DNA of 64,000 nucleotides. Source: Streptomyces hayashii (GTDB taxonomy: Bacteria; Actinomycetota; Actinomycetes; Streptomycetales; Streptomycetaceae). Position numbers and translations under genes: made by a program. The notes under the pieces were generated by a model that was not told the origin of the DNA, ran no database searches, and worked only from the letters and a program-made list of their open reading frames with translations. Location of the stretch: positions 1 through 64,000 of the forward strand of contig NZ_JAHHIU010000087.1 in NCBI RefSeq assembly GCF_024539815.1, written 5' to 3'. Below are positions 1-8,133 of this stretch, one piece after another. The first letter of the stretch is position 1, and each line of letters starts with the position of its first letter.

Positions 1-2
1 CT

Positions 3-1016
3 CCCGCCCGTCCCGCCGTGCCCCGCCCCGCTCAGCTGCCTCCGGCGCCGGCCTCGTTCGCCGGCCGGGCGGCCGAGTCGGAATGGCTGGACGGAGTCGT
101 CGGTTCGAGCGTGCCGGTCGTGTCGGTCGGCGGCCTGGCCGGCGTCGGCAAGAGCGCACTCGTCGTGCGGTGGGCGCACCGGGTCGCCGACCGCTTCCCG
201 GACGGGCAGCTGTACGTCCCGTTGCGCGGCTTCGATCGGACCGGACCCCCGGTGGAGCCCGGCGACGCGCTGCGCGGGCTGCTCGGGACGCTCGGGGTCC
301 CCCCGTCGCGCATGCCGGACGGCGTGGACGCCCTGGCCGGCCTGTACCGCACGCTGCTCGCGGGCCGACGCGTCCTGGTGGTCCTGGACGACGCCGCCGA
401 CACCGGGCAGGTCCGCGCGCTGCTCCCGGCCGGACCGGGCTGTCTGGCCCTGGTCACCAGCCGTCGGGCCCTGCCGGGGCTGGTCGTCGCCGGGGGCCGG
501 GCGCTGTCCCTGGCGCCGTTCTCCATGGAGGACGCACGGGCGTCGCTCGTCGCGCGGATCGGCGCGGAGCGGTCGGCCGCCGAACCCGGAGCCGTCGACG
601 AGATCGTCGCCCGGTGCGGCCGGCTGCCTCTGGCGCTGGCCGCCGTCGCCGCGCGCGCCGTCGGCCGACGGGACTTCCCGCTCGTCGCGCTCGCCGGCGA
701 ACTGCGGGAGGCCCACGGCACTTTGGACGCCCTCCCCGGTGTCCGCGCGGCCTTCCTGGACTCCTACCGGCGGCTGGAGCCGGACGCCGCACGGCTGTTG
801 CGTCTGCTGCCGCGGCACGACGACACGGACCTCACCCCGGCGGCCGCCGCGGCGCTCTCCGGGCTGCCGGTGCGCCGTGCCGGGCTGCTCCTCGCCACCC
901 TCGCCGACGCCCACCTCCTCACCGAGCACGCGCCGGGCCGCTACGCCCTTCACGAGCTCGTGCGGGCCTTCGCCGCGGAACTCGCCGGTGCGGAGGCCCT
1001 GCCCGGCGGTGTGTGA
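3..1016 (+). CDS. NB-ARC ATPase part of an AfsR/SARP-like regulator (5' truncated by window)
   Basis: The reading frame is open to the left edge, so the real start is probably outside the window; GTG at 18 is only the first in-frame start codon. Counting from that GTG, the protein shows an NB-ARC ATPase: Walker A GLAGVGKS (residues 39-46), Walker B LVVLDD (120-125), a TSRR sensor segment, a GRLPLALAAV motif, and a winged-helix-like C-terminus around LHELVRAFAAEL. The opening PAQLPPAPASFAGR is how the ATPase module usually begins in AfsR/SARP family transcription regulators, after a DNA-binding plus BTAD region. The gene stops right after the ATPase, without the TPR array of full AfsR. Function as a regulatory ATPase is inferred; the DNA-binding part is not visible here. 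Confidence 0.75.
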   Translation, partial: PARPAVPRPAQLPPAPASFAGRAAESEWLDGVVGSSVPVVSVGGLAGVGKSALVVRWAHRVADRFPDGQLYVPLRGFDRTGPPVEPGDALRGLLGTLGVPPSRMPDGVDALAGLYRTLLAGRRVLVVLDDAADTGQVRALLPAGPGCLALVTSRRALPGLVVAGGRALSLAPFSMEDARASLVARIGAERSAAEPGAVDEIVARCGRLPLALAAVAARAVGRRDFPLVALAGELREAHGTLDALPGVRAAFLDSYRRLEPDAARLLRLLPRHDDTDLTPAAAAALSGLPVRRAGLLLATLADAHLLTEHAPGRYALHELVRAFAAELAGAEALPGGV

Positions 1017-1027
1017 AGCGCTTTCAC
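1013..1027. promoter_or_regulatory. LacI-type near-palindrome (AAGCGCTT core)
   Basis: GTGAAGCGCTTTCAC overlaps the stop codon of the NB-ARC gene and lies about 80 bp upstream of the AraC-family gene. It has the central CG and AAGCGCTT core seen in many LacI/GalR operators, with arms offset by one base. The same 8-bp core recurs at 19059-19066 and 19505-19512. Binding is inferred only. Confidence 0.3.
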
Positions 1028-1108
1028 TCCGCTGTCACTCTTTTTGCACACCCGCCGACCTACGGTCCGGGCGACAGAGCGACGGTCCCCCGGAGGCAAC
1101 GGCGGAAG

Positions 1109-2173
1109 ATGCCCAGCACCAGTTCCAGCACCTGCCACAGTCCCGGCGCCTTCGACCGGCGCACGTTCGACCGGCGCACGAGCCGGACGTCCCTCGGCGT
1201 CGACATCGTGCGGCACGAGGAGTCGCCCGCCCGGCTGCCCGGCGAGGGCACGCCCGACGCGGCGCACCGGCTGCTCGCCCATGAGCCCGGCGAGTACCTC
1301 TTCGTCGGTCTGCGCGGAGTCGGAACCGGCGGCCGGGCCGCCGTCCGGCCCCCGAAGCCCGCCGACTCCGCCCCGGCCGCCGGACCCACCGGTCTCAGCA
1401 TCGCCGCGCCCATCGCGCCCGCCGCGCCCATCGCGCCCGGCGGACCCGCCGAGCCGCTCGGCCTGTGGCTGGAGCCCGGCGACGTCTGCTTCTACGACGT
1501 CCGCCGGGCCCCCGTCCTCGGGTTCCGCGAGCCTTTCCGGACGACGGTGTTCCTCGTCCCTGCCGAGTTGCTGGACCTGTCGGAGCCCGAGGTGCGCAGG
1601 ATCGTCCGGGCGCCCGTCGCCCGCGCCTCCCGGCTCGGAGCCCTGCTGTCGCCGGTGCTGTCGGACCTCGCCCGGGCGGCGGCCGAGGCCAGGCCGCCGG
1701 TCGGCGAGATGCTCGCCTGGAACGCGGTGAACCTGCTGTCGACGCTCGCCGCCGAGCAGTCGGGCACGGGTTCGCCGGGCTCGTCGGGCCCGTCGGGGGA
1801 GTGGGGGACTCCGGGCGCGCAGCCGCCGGTGCTGGCGCGGATCCTGGAGTACGTCGAACTGCATCTGACGGAGCCGGACCTGTGCCCGGAGGGCATCGCC
1901 CGCGCCCACCACATCTCCGTGCGCTATCTGCACAGGCTGTTCAAGGACGAGGGCGCCACCGTGAGCCGGTGGATCCTGCGCCGCCGGCTGGAGGAGTGCC
2001 GGCGCGATCTGATCCGGCACGGCCGGGAAAGCCGGACCATCGCGGCCGTGGCCGGCCGGTGGGGGTTCCTGAGCGCCACGCACTTCAGCCGGGTCTTCCG
2101 GGCCGCCTACGGCATGTCCCCGCGCGAATGGCGGGACGCCGCGGGACGCGCCGCGCCTCCCGTGCCGCGCTGA
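1109..2173 (+). CDS. AraC family transcriptional regulator
   Basis: A 354-residue protein, normal length for the AraC regulators with an AraC_binding_2-like sensor domain. The start ATG at 1109 has GGAGG at 1092-1096 but long spacing; the frame is open far upstream, so a slightly earlier start is possible. Residues about 30-220 form the effector domain, interrupted by a low-complexity Ala/Pro/Ile insert (API repeats near residues 95-112). Residues about 245-345 hold the double helix-turn-helix: the second helix region reads ISVRYLHRLFKDEG and the C-terminal signature is WGFLSATHFSRVFRAAYGMSP. It is transcribed in the same direction as the NB-ARC gene, about 90 bp downstream. The target is unknown. 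The DNA at 1149-1180 repeats a 15-bp unit, giving FDRRT twice in the protein. Confidence 0.85.
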   Translation: MPSTSSSTCHSPGAFDRRTFDRRTSRTSLGVDIVRHEESPARLPGEGTPDAAHRLLAHEPGEYLFVGLRGVGTGGRAAVRPPKPADSAPAAGPTGLSIAAPIAPAAPIAPGGPAEPLGLWLEPGDVCFYDVRRAPVLGFREPFRTTVFLVPAELLDLSEPEVRRIVRAPVARASRLGALLSPVLSDLARAAAEARPPVGEMLAWNAVNLLSTLAAEQSGTGSPGSSGPSGEWGTPGAQPPVLARILEYVELHLTEPDLCPEGIARAHHISVRYLHRLFKDEGATVSRWILRRRLEECRRDLIRHGRESRTIAAVAGRWGFLSATHFSRVFRAAYGMSPREWRDAAGRAAPPVPR

Positions 2174-2283
2174 CCCGCCGCTCGGCACCCGCACCGCCCG
2201 CCGCCCGCTGCCCGGCGCGTGCAGCCCGGCGCCACCGGCCGCCGTCCGGGGAGTTCGGCCGTGCTTCCCGGAAATGGAACGCC

Positions 2284-2374
2284 GCGATTTCCGGCCGTTT
2301 CTCCGTGCGGGCCGTGCCTACGGTGCGGATCGTGCGGAGTTTCCGGATCTGGCTCGATCGGCGATTTCCGGCCG
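2284..2374. repeat. Direct repeats in the 2174-2699 intergenic region
   Basis: The 526-bp gap between the AraC gene and the hydrolase operon has no convincing gene. It holds two copies of GCGATTTCCGGCCG (2284-2297 and 2361-2374), 77 bp apart. Closer to the hydrolase start, CCCGTGATCA occurs twice (2546-2555 and 2557-2566) with an 11-bp period; the second copy forms the palindrome GTGATCAC. These may be regulator sites for the hydrolase operon. Confidence 0.35.
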
Positions 2375-2699
2375 CGTCCGCGTGATGCGATCGAAATCAC
2401 CGGCCGCTTCTTTCCTTCGTCGTCCGAGAAACGTGTCTGCAGAGGCCGACCGACGAGTCCACGCACTCCAGAGCGCATGCCGAGGGACGACGACGTTCCG
2501 TCGGCCCGGTGGGCGGAAGGGAAACGGCCGTGTCCTGACGGGCGCCCCGTGATCATCCCGTGATCACGTCCGATCTCGGGTGGTCGGATTCTGTGCGCTG
2601 TCAGAACATCGACCGTGCACGGGCGGACAAAAAGCGGTGTCGTGGCGGCTTTAGCGTGGCGAGGCAAGACAGCGCACACCGAGAACAGCAGGAGATGCC

Positions 2700-3668
2700 A
2701 TGTCCGACGTCGTCGAGCCGGTCACGCCGGTGCTCGAACCGGAGGCCGCGGCCTTCGCCCAGGCGACCTCCAACCCGCCGTACCTCTTCGACCTGCCTCC
2801 GGCGGAGGGACGCAAGGCCGTCGACGAGGTCCAGTCCGGCGAGGTCCACAAGCCCGAGGTCGACGAGGAGTGGATCACCGTCTCCGGGGGGCCCACGGGC
2901 AGCGTCCGCGCCCGGATCGTCAAGCCGGCCGGCGCCGAGGGCGTCCTGCCGGTGATCCTTTACATCCACGGCGCGGGCTGGGTGTTCGGCAACGCCCACA
3001 CCCACGACCGGTTGGTGCGCGAACTCGCCGTCGGCGCCGACGCCGCGGTCGTCTTCCCCGAGTACGACCTCTCGCCCGAGGCCCGCTATCCGGTCGCCAT
3101 CGAGCAGAACTTCACGGTCGCCCGGTGGATCGTCGAGCAGGGCGACTCCAAGGGCCTCGACGGCGGTCGCGTCGCCGTGGCCGGCGACTCCGTCGGCGGC
3201 AACATGGCCGCCGCCCTCACCCTGATGGCCAAGGAACGCGGCGGCGTCCCGCTGGTCCAGCAGGTGCTGTTCTACCCGGTGACCGACGCGAGCTTCGACA
3301 CCGGCTCCTACCGCCAGTTCGCGGAGGGCTACTTCCTGCGCCGCGACGGCATGCAGTGGTTCTGGGACCAGTACACGACCGACGAGGCCGAGCGCGCCCA
3401 CATCACCGCCTCCCCGCTGCGCGCCACCGCCGAGCAGCTCAGGGACCTGCCGCCCGCGCTGGTCGTCACCGGCGAGGCCGACGTGCTGCGCGACGAGGGC
3501 GAGGCGTACGCGAACAAGCTGCGCGCGGCCGGCGTCCCGGTCACCGCGGTGCGCTTCCAGGGCATCATCCACGACTTCGTGATGCTGAACGCGCTGCGCC
3601 CGACGTACGCCGCCGAGGCGGCCATCACCCTGGCCGTCGGCACCCTGCGCGACGCCCTGCACGTCTGA
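2700..3668 (+). CDS. Alpha/beta hydrolase, hormone-sensitive-lipase-like esterase
   Basis: A 322-residue cytoplasmic hydrolase of the HSL (lipase family IV) type, which cleaves short-chain acyl esters. The oxyanion-hole motif is HGAGW (residues 90-94, a variant of HGGG). The nucleophile motif is GDSVGG with Ser164, the acid is Asp261 in ADVLRDEG and the base is His291 in IIHDF, so the triad is complete. The start is well supported by AGGAG at 2690-2694, 5 bp before ATG. No signal peptide is present. It is followed 21 bp later by a second hydrolase on the same strand, so the two are probably co-transcribed. The natural substrate cannot be read from the sequence. Confidence 0.88.
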   Translation: MSDVVEPVTPVLEPEAAAFAQATSNPPYLFDLPPAEGRKAVDEVQSGEVHKPEVDEEWITVSGGPTGSVRARIVKPAGAEGVLPVILYIHGAGWVFGNAHTHDRLVRELAVGADAAVVFPEYDLSPEARYPVAIEQNFTVARWIVEQGDSKGLDGGRVAVAGDSVGGNMAAALTLMAKERGGVPLVQQVLFYPVTDASFDTGSYRQFAEGYFLRRDGMQWFWDQYTTDEAERAHITASPLRATAEQLRDLPPALVVTGEADVLRDEGEAYANKLRAAGVPVTAVRFQGIIHDFVMLNALRPTYAAEAAITLAVGTLRDALHV

Positions 3669-3689
3669 CCCTCAGGAGAGAGCACACCC

Positions 3690-4406
3690 ATGACCGCCAC
3701 CCCCACCGTCGTCCTGGTCCACGGCGCCTTCGCCGACGCGGCCGGCTGGTCCGGCGTCATCGCCGAGCTGCAGGGCCGGGGCGTCCCCGTGATCGCCCCG
3801 CCCAACCCGCTGCGCGGCCTCGCCTCCGACGCCGCCTACGTCGCCTCGGTCGCCGCGCAGATCGACGGCCCGGTGATCCTCGTCGGCCACTCCTACGGCG
3901 GGGCCCTGATCACGGTGGCCGGTGCCACGGAGAACGTCGTCGGCCTCGTCTACGTCGCCGCCTACGTCCCGGACGAGGGCGAGAGCCTCGGCGAGCTCCA
4001 GGGCCGCTTCCCGCTCTCGCCGCTGGTCGGCAGCCTCAAGGAGTGGACGTACCCGGTGCCGGGCGGCGACCCGGCCGTCGAGGTCACCATCGCCGAGGAC
4101 GCCTTCCCCTCGGTGTTCGCCGCCGACGTGCCCGCGGACGTCACCAAGGTCCTCGCCGCGGCGCAGCGGCCGCTGGCCGCCGCCGCGTTCGAGGAGACCG
4201 CCGCCGCGGCCGCCTGGAAGACCAAGCCGTCCTGGGCGCTGGTCGCCGGTGCGGACGAGGCGATCAACCCCGAGGTGGAGCGCTTCGGCGCCCAGCGCGC
4301 CGGGGCGACGACCGTCGAGCTCGACGGCGCCTCGCACGCGGTGGCCGTGTCCCGGCCGAAGGCCGTCGCCGACCTGATCCTCGACGCGGTGCGCGCGACG
4401 AGCTGA
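3690..4406 (+). CDS. Alpha/beta fold hydrolase (MhpC/EstC-like)
   Basis: A 238-residue single-domain alpha/beta hydrolase. The N-terminus VVLVHGAFADAAGW is the HG-containing oxyanion segment, the nucleophile elbow is GHSYGG with Ser68, and the acid and base are probably Asp189 (VAGADEAI) and His216 (GASHAV). The size and the HGAFADAAGW opening fit the small actinobacterial hydrolases related to EstC and plant hydroxynitrile-lyase-like esterases. The start has AGGAGAG about 10 bp upstream. It sits 21 bp behind the HSL-like esterase, so the pair looks like an operon acting on related esters. The substrate is unknown. Confidence 0.85.
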   Translation: MTATPTVVLVHGAFADAAGWSGVIAELQGRGVPVIAPPNPLRGLASDAAYVASVAAQIDGPVILVGHSYGGALITVAGATENVVGLVYVAAYVPDEGESLGELQGRFPLSPLVGSLKEWTYPVPGGDPAVEVTIAEDAFPSVFAADVPADVTKVLAAAQRPLAAAAFEETAAAAAWKTKPSWALVAGADEAINPEVERFGAQRAGATTVELDGASHAVAVSRPKAVADLILDAVRATS

Positions 4407-4532
4407 CACGCGCTGCGGACGACCGCGCGGACGTGACCCCTGTGCACGTCCGCGCGGCCCGGCCGCCGTACGTCCGCCGGATCACCGGCAGCCGACCGAC
4501 CCCGCGGGCGGCCACGTCTGTGCCCCTGCCGG

Positions 4533-4564
4533 TCCCGTCGTCCCGTCGTCCCGTCGTCCCGCCG
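4533..4564. repeat. 8-bp tandem repeat (TCCCGTCG)n
   Basis: Three exact TCCCGTCG copies plus one degenerate copy lie in the gap between the convergent hydrolase and epimerase genes. This is a simple repeat in a non-coding spacer with no assigned function. Confidence 0.6.
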
Positions 4565-4607
4565 GTCCTGCCGGTCCCGTCGTCCTCGGACGGGCCCGCC
4601 GGCGGCG

Positions 4608-5573
4608 TCACTCCGGCCCCGCCGCCCTCCGTCGGCGGGCGCGCACCCGCCGTACGAGGTCGGCGGAGGCCTGCGGCCACTCGGGGCGGTCGAAGGCGAA
4701 GCCTGCGTCGAGCAGCCGGCCCGGGACGACGCGCCGGCTCTTGAGAAGCAACTCGGTGTCGGAGCGCAGCGCGAACGCGCCGAGCTCGGCCATCCACCGC
4801 GTCGCGGGCAGCCCTGCCGGGACCCCCCACGCGTCCCGCAGCGCGCGCATGAAGGCACGCTGCGGCAGGGGCGAGGGGGCGGCGAGGTTCACCGGCCCGT
4901 CGAGGTCGTCCCGGACGACGAGGAACTCGACCGCGCGGACGAAGTCGTGGTCGTGGATCCACGACACGTACTGCGCGCCGCCCGCGACCGGGCCGCCGAG
5001 CCCGAGCCGGGCCAGCCGCAGCAGGACGTCGAACACCCCGCCCCGGTCCGGGCTCATCACCATCGCGGACCGCAGGGCCGCCTTACGGGTACGGGGGGTG
5101 TCGGCCTTCTCCTGTTCCCGCTCCCAGGCCCGCGCGATGTCGACGCTGTATCCCCAGTACGCCGGAACGCCGGGCTCGGCGCCGCCGATCACGCCGGTGG
5201 CCTCGTCGTTGGGGGCGTCGAAGCGGTGGGCGTAGACGGTGGCGGTGCTCATCTGGAGCCAGACCTTCGGCGGCCGTGCGGAGGCGGCGATCGCCTCGCC
5301 CACGACCCGGGCCGAGTCCACCCGCGAGTCCATCATCGCCTTGAGGTTGACCGGCGTGTAGCGGCAACTGACGCTGCAGCCCGCCAGGTTGACGACGACG
5401 TCACTGCCGTCGACCGCCTCGGTCCACGGCCCGAGCGTCCTGCCGTCCCACGCGATCTCGCCGGGGCCGGCGGGTCGCCTGCTCAGCACCGCGACCTCGT
5501 GTCCGGCCGCGGTCAGCGCCCGCCGCAGAACGGTCCCCACCTGTCCGGTCCCACCGGGCAGCACGATCTTCAC
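4608..5573 (-). CDS. NAD(P)-dependent epimerase, TIGR01777 (SDR39U1-like) family
   Basis: A 321-residue extended short-chain dehydrogenase. The N-terminal Rossmann motif is VLPGGTGQVGTVLRRAL (residues 4-20). NLAGCSV, the STATVYAHR segment and YWGYSVDIARAWE fit the TIGR01777 family, which ends in a DUF1731-like domain; here that is the RAFMRALRDAWGVPAGLPA region near residues 245-270. Members bind NADP(H) but their reaction is largely undefined. In place of the classical YxxxK, the family carries other residues, so dehydrogenase activity should not be assumed. It is transcribed towards the hydrolase operon. A perfect TetR-type inverted repeat sits 41 bp upstream of the start. Confidence 0.85.
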   Translation of the reverse strand: MKIVLPGGTGQVGTVLRRALTAAGHEVAVLSRRPAGPGEIAWDGRTLGPWTEAVDGSDVVVNLAGCSVSCRYTPVNLKAMMDSRVDSARVVGEAIAASARPPKVWLQMSTATVYAHRFDAPNDEATGVIGGAEPGVPAYWGYSVDIARAWEREQEKADTPRTRKAALRSAMVMSPDRGGVFDVLLRLARLGLGGPVAGGAQYVSWIHDHDFVRAVEFLVVRDDLDGPVNLAAPSPLPQRAFMRALRDAWGVPAGLPATRWMAELGAFALRSDTELLLKSRRVVPGRLLDAGFAFDRPEWPQASADLVRRVRARRRRAAGPE

Positions 5574-5613
5574 GGGTGGACCCCCTCCCTGTCGAAGAGG
5601 ACCCTACTCCCTA

Positions 5614-5629
5614 TTTGAACGTGTTCAAA
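5614..5629. promoter_or_regulatory. TetR-type operator upstream of the epimerase
   Basis: TTTGAAC-GT-GTTCAAA is a perfect 7-bp inverted repeat with a 2-bp centre, in an otherwise GC-rich stretch. Its position 41-56 bp upstream of the epimerase start on the minus strand is where a promoter would be. The shape is typical of TetR/AcrR operators. No TetR gene is adjacent; the nearest is at 8134. Confidence 0.55.
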
Positions 5630-6038
5630 ACTGCGGGGCGGGTGTCGCTCGCGCATGGCGCGCCTTCGGTGCGGCCGGCGTCCCGACCGCGGGGCGGCCT
5701 CGTTCCGTGACGGCTCGACCGAGGCGCGGCCGCCCGCGAAGCGCACCCGTACGCCCTGGCCGGGGCGGGCCGGGGCGGGCCGGGGCGGTCGAAGGGCGCT
5801 CTCGAAGGCCATCGCCCGATCGTGCGGACGCGTCGGCCGGTCCTGTGCAACCGGCAGGCGGGCCCGGAGGGTTCGGCGCGGTTCCCGCGTCATCAGGTCA
5901 AGCGTCCCGGACCCTTGACTCGGAACGGAGTCTGTCGCGATCCTCGTCCTCACCATCTTGCGCCGGTCATGACAACTGTAGGGGCGGCCGGAACGCCCTC
6001 GTCGACCGCGCCTTCACCCCGACCGAAGGACGTGGGCC
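5630..6038. other. Intergenic region with a short GC-rich tandem repeat
   Basis: About 400 bp between the divergent epimerase and discoidin-domain genes, with no supported gene. It contains the 10-bp unit CGGGGCGGGC twice plus a degenerate third copy (5761-5790). A TTGACT box near 5915 could be a -35 for the downstream gene, but no clear -10 follows. Confidence 0.3.
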
Positions 6039-8099
6039 ATGACCGTGACCGGACGCCCGTACCGCAGACGCCGGGACGTCACCGTCGTCTCGCTCCTCCT
6101 CCTCGTGCTGGCGGCGATCCTCGGCCCCACGCCGAGCTCGGCGGCCGGCTCGGACTGGTGGACGCCCACGGCCAGGCCGAACCCCGACTCGCAGATCGGC
6201 GTCACCGGTGAACCGTTCACCGGGACCGACTCCGCGGGGAACGTGCGCGGGTTCGTCGACGCCCACAACCACCTGTTCTCCAACGAGGCCTTCGGCGGAC
6301 ACCTGATCTGTGGCAAGGTCTTCTCCGAGGCCGGCATCGCCGACGCGCTCAAGGACTGTCCCGAGCACTACCCCGACGGCACCCTCGCGATCTTCGACTA
6401 CATCACCCACGGCGGCGACGGCAAGCACGACCCGGTCGGCTGGCCGACGTTCAAGGACTGGCCGGCCTACGACTCCATGACCCACCAGGCGAACTACTAC
6501 GCCTGGGTGGAGCGGGCCTGGCGCGGCGGACAGCGGGTGCTCGTCAACGACCTCGTCACCAACGGCATGATCTGCTCCGTCTACCCCTTCAAGGACCGCA
6601 GTTGTGACGAGATGACCTCGATCCGGCTGCAGGCGAAGCTGGCCTACGACCTGCAGGCCTACGTCGACAAGCAGTACGGCGGCACCGGAAAGGGCTGGTT
6701 CCGCATCGTCCTCGACAGCGCACAGGCCCGAGACGTCATCAAGCAGGGCAAGCTGGCCGTCGTCCTGGGCGTCGAGACCTCCGAGCCGTTCGGCTGCAAG
6801 CAGATCCTCGACATCGCGCAGTGCAGCAGGTCCGACATCGACAAGGGGCTGGACGAGCTGTACGCGCTGGGCGTGCGCAGCATGTTCCTGTGCCACAAGT
6901 TCGACAACGCGCTGTGCGGCGTCCGCTTCGACGAGGGCGGCCTCGGAACGGCCATCAACGTCGGCCAGTTCCTGTCCACGGGCACCTTCTGGCAGACCGA
7001 GAAGTGCACCGGCCCCCAGCACGACAACCCCATCGGCACCGCCGCCTCCGCGGCCGAGTCGGACCTCCCCGCGGGCACCCGGGTCCCGTCCTACGACGCG
7101 AACGCACAGTGCAACACCCGTGGCCTCACCGCACTCGGCGAGTACGCGGCGCGCGGCATGATGAAACGCAAGATGATGCTGGAGATCGACCACATGAGCG
7201 TCAAGGCCGTCGGCCGGGTGCTCGACATCCTCCAGGCCGCGTCCTACCCCGGCGTGATCTCCTCGCACAGCTGGATGGACCTCGACTGGACGGAGCGGGT
7301 CTACGGCCTCGGCGGCTTCGTCGCGCAGTACATGCACGGCTCGCAGGGGTTCGTCGCGGAGGCGCAGCGCACCAAGGCGCTGCGGGACAAGTACGGCGTG
7401 GGCTATGGCTACGGCACCGACTTCAACGGCATCGGCGACCACCCCGCCCCGCGCGGCGCCGACGCCGCCGACAAGGTGACCTACCCGTTCCGCAGCGCCG
7501 ACGGCGGCTCCGTGGTCGACAGGCTGACGACCGGCTCGCGCACCTTCGACTTCAACACCGACGGCGCGGCCCATGTCGGCATGATCCCGGACTGGATCGA
7601 GGACATCCGGCGCGTCGGCGGCCAGGACGTGGTCAAGGACCTGATGCGGGGCGCCGAGTCCTACCTCGACACCTGGGGCGCCTCCGAGCGGCACCAGGCG
7701 GGCACGAACCTCGCCGACGGGGCCGCGGCGACGGCCAGTTCGTCGGAGTCCAACCCGTTCACCAGCTACCAGCCGGGCCGGGCGGTCGACGGCGACACGG
7801 GCACCCGCTGGGCCAGCGACTGGAGCGACGACCAGTGGCTGAGCATCGACCTGGGCGCCACCAACCTCGTCAAGCGCGTCACCCTCGACTGGGAGCGCGC
7901 CTACGGCAAGGCATACCGCATCGAGCTCTCCACCGACGGGACGAACTGGCAGACCGTCTGGTCCACCTCCTCGGGCGACGGCGGCCTGGACACGGCCTCC
8001 TTCACCGGCACGCCGGCCCGCTACGTCCGGGTGCACGGTCTGAGCCGCGGCACCGACTGGGGATACTCGCTCCACGAGGTGGGCGTCTACAGCAGCTGA
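6039..8099 (+). CDS. Secreted amidohydrolase-like enzyme with C-terminal F5/8 type C (discoidin) domain
   Basis: A 686-residue exported protein. Residues 8-36 form a signal peptide: four arginines, a hydrophobic stretch, then PSSAAG. The main domain looks like a metal-dependent TIM-barrel hydrolase: HNH in FVDAHNHLF (residues 73-80), then EIDHMS, ISSHSWMD and YGTDFNGIGDH, in the order expected for binuclear metal ligands of amidohydrolase/renal-dipeptidase-like enzymes. Residues about 555-686 (ATASSSESNPFTSYQPGRAVDGD, ending with the Trp/Tyr-rich strand) are a galactose-binding-like discoidin domain, so it probably acts on a surface or polymer. The ATG has only a weak upstream Shine-Dalgarno, GAAGGACG. 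A TetR gene follows after 34 bp. The substrate is unknown. Confidence 0.75.
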   Translation: MTVTGRPYRRRRDVTVVSLLLLVLAAILGPTPSSAAGSDWWTPTARPNPDSQIGVTGEPFTGTDSAGNVRGFVDAHNHLFSNEAFGGHLICGKVFSEAGIADALKDCPEHYPDGTLAIFDYITHGGDGKHDPVGWPTFKDWPAYDSMTHQANYYAWVERAWRGGQRVLVNDLVTNGMICSVYPFKDRSCDEMTSIRLQAKLAYDLQAYVDKQYGGTGKGWFRIVLDSAQARDVIKQGKLAVVLGVETSEPFGCKQILDIAQCSRSDIDKGLDELYALGVRSMFLCHKFDNALCGVRFDEGGLGTAINVGQFLSTGTFWQTEKCTGPQHDNPIGTAASAAESDLPAGTRVPSYDANAQCNTRGLTALGEYAARGMMKRKMMLEIDHMSVKAVGRVLDILQAASYPGVISSHSWMDLDWTERVYGLGGFVAQYMHGSQGFVAEAQRTKALRDKYGVGYGYGTDFNGIGDHPAPRGADAADKVTYPFRSADGGSVVDRLTTGSRTFDFNTDGAAHVGMIPDWIEDIRRVGGQDVVKDLMRGAESYLDTWGASERHQAGTNLADGAAATASSSESNPFTSYQPGRAVDGDTGTRWASDWSDDQWLSIDLGATNLVKRVTLDWERAYGKAYRIELSTDGTNWQTVWSTSSGDGGLDTASFTGTPARYVRVHGLSRGTDWGYSLHEVGVYSS

Positions 8100-8133
8100 C
8101 GGCCGCCGCCGGACGAACGCGAAGGACACGCTC

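Noticed and set aside
83..1108. Long plus-strand frame running into the AraC gene
   Set aside because: The upstream part is an out-of-frame shadow of the NB-ARC gene: extremely Arg/Gly/Pro-rich with no domain. The AraC homology begins at about 1109.
1149..1180. 15-bp direct repeat as a possible binding site
   Set aside because: Lies inside the AraC coding sequence and simply encodes FDRRT twice.
950..2194. 414-codon antisense frame over the AraC gene
   Set aside because: Antisense frame typical of GC3-rich DNA; composition Gly/Arg/Asp-rich, with no recognisable family.
2107..2679. 190-codon minus-strand frame in the 2174-2699 spacer
   Set aside because: Overlaps the 3' end of the AraC gene, has no ribosome binding site and shows low-complexity His/Arg/Pro sequence with no domain.
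5761..5790. GC-rich 10-bp tandem repeat as a possible origin or iteron array
   Set aside because: Only two exact copies and one degenerate copy, no AT-rich region and no replication gene; simple GC-rich repeat.
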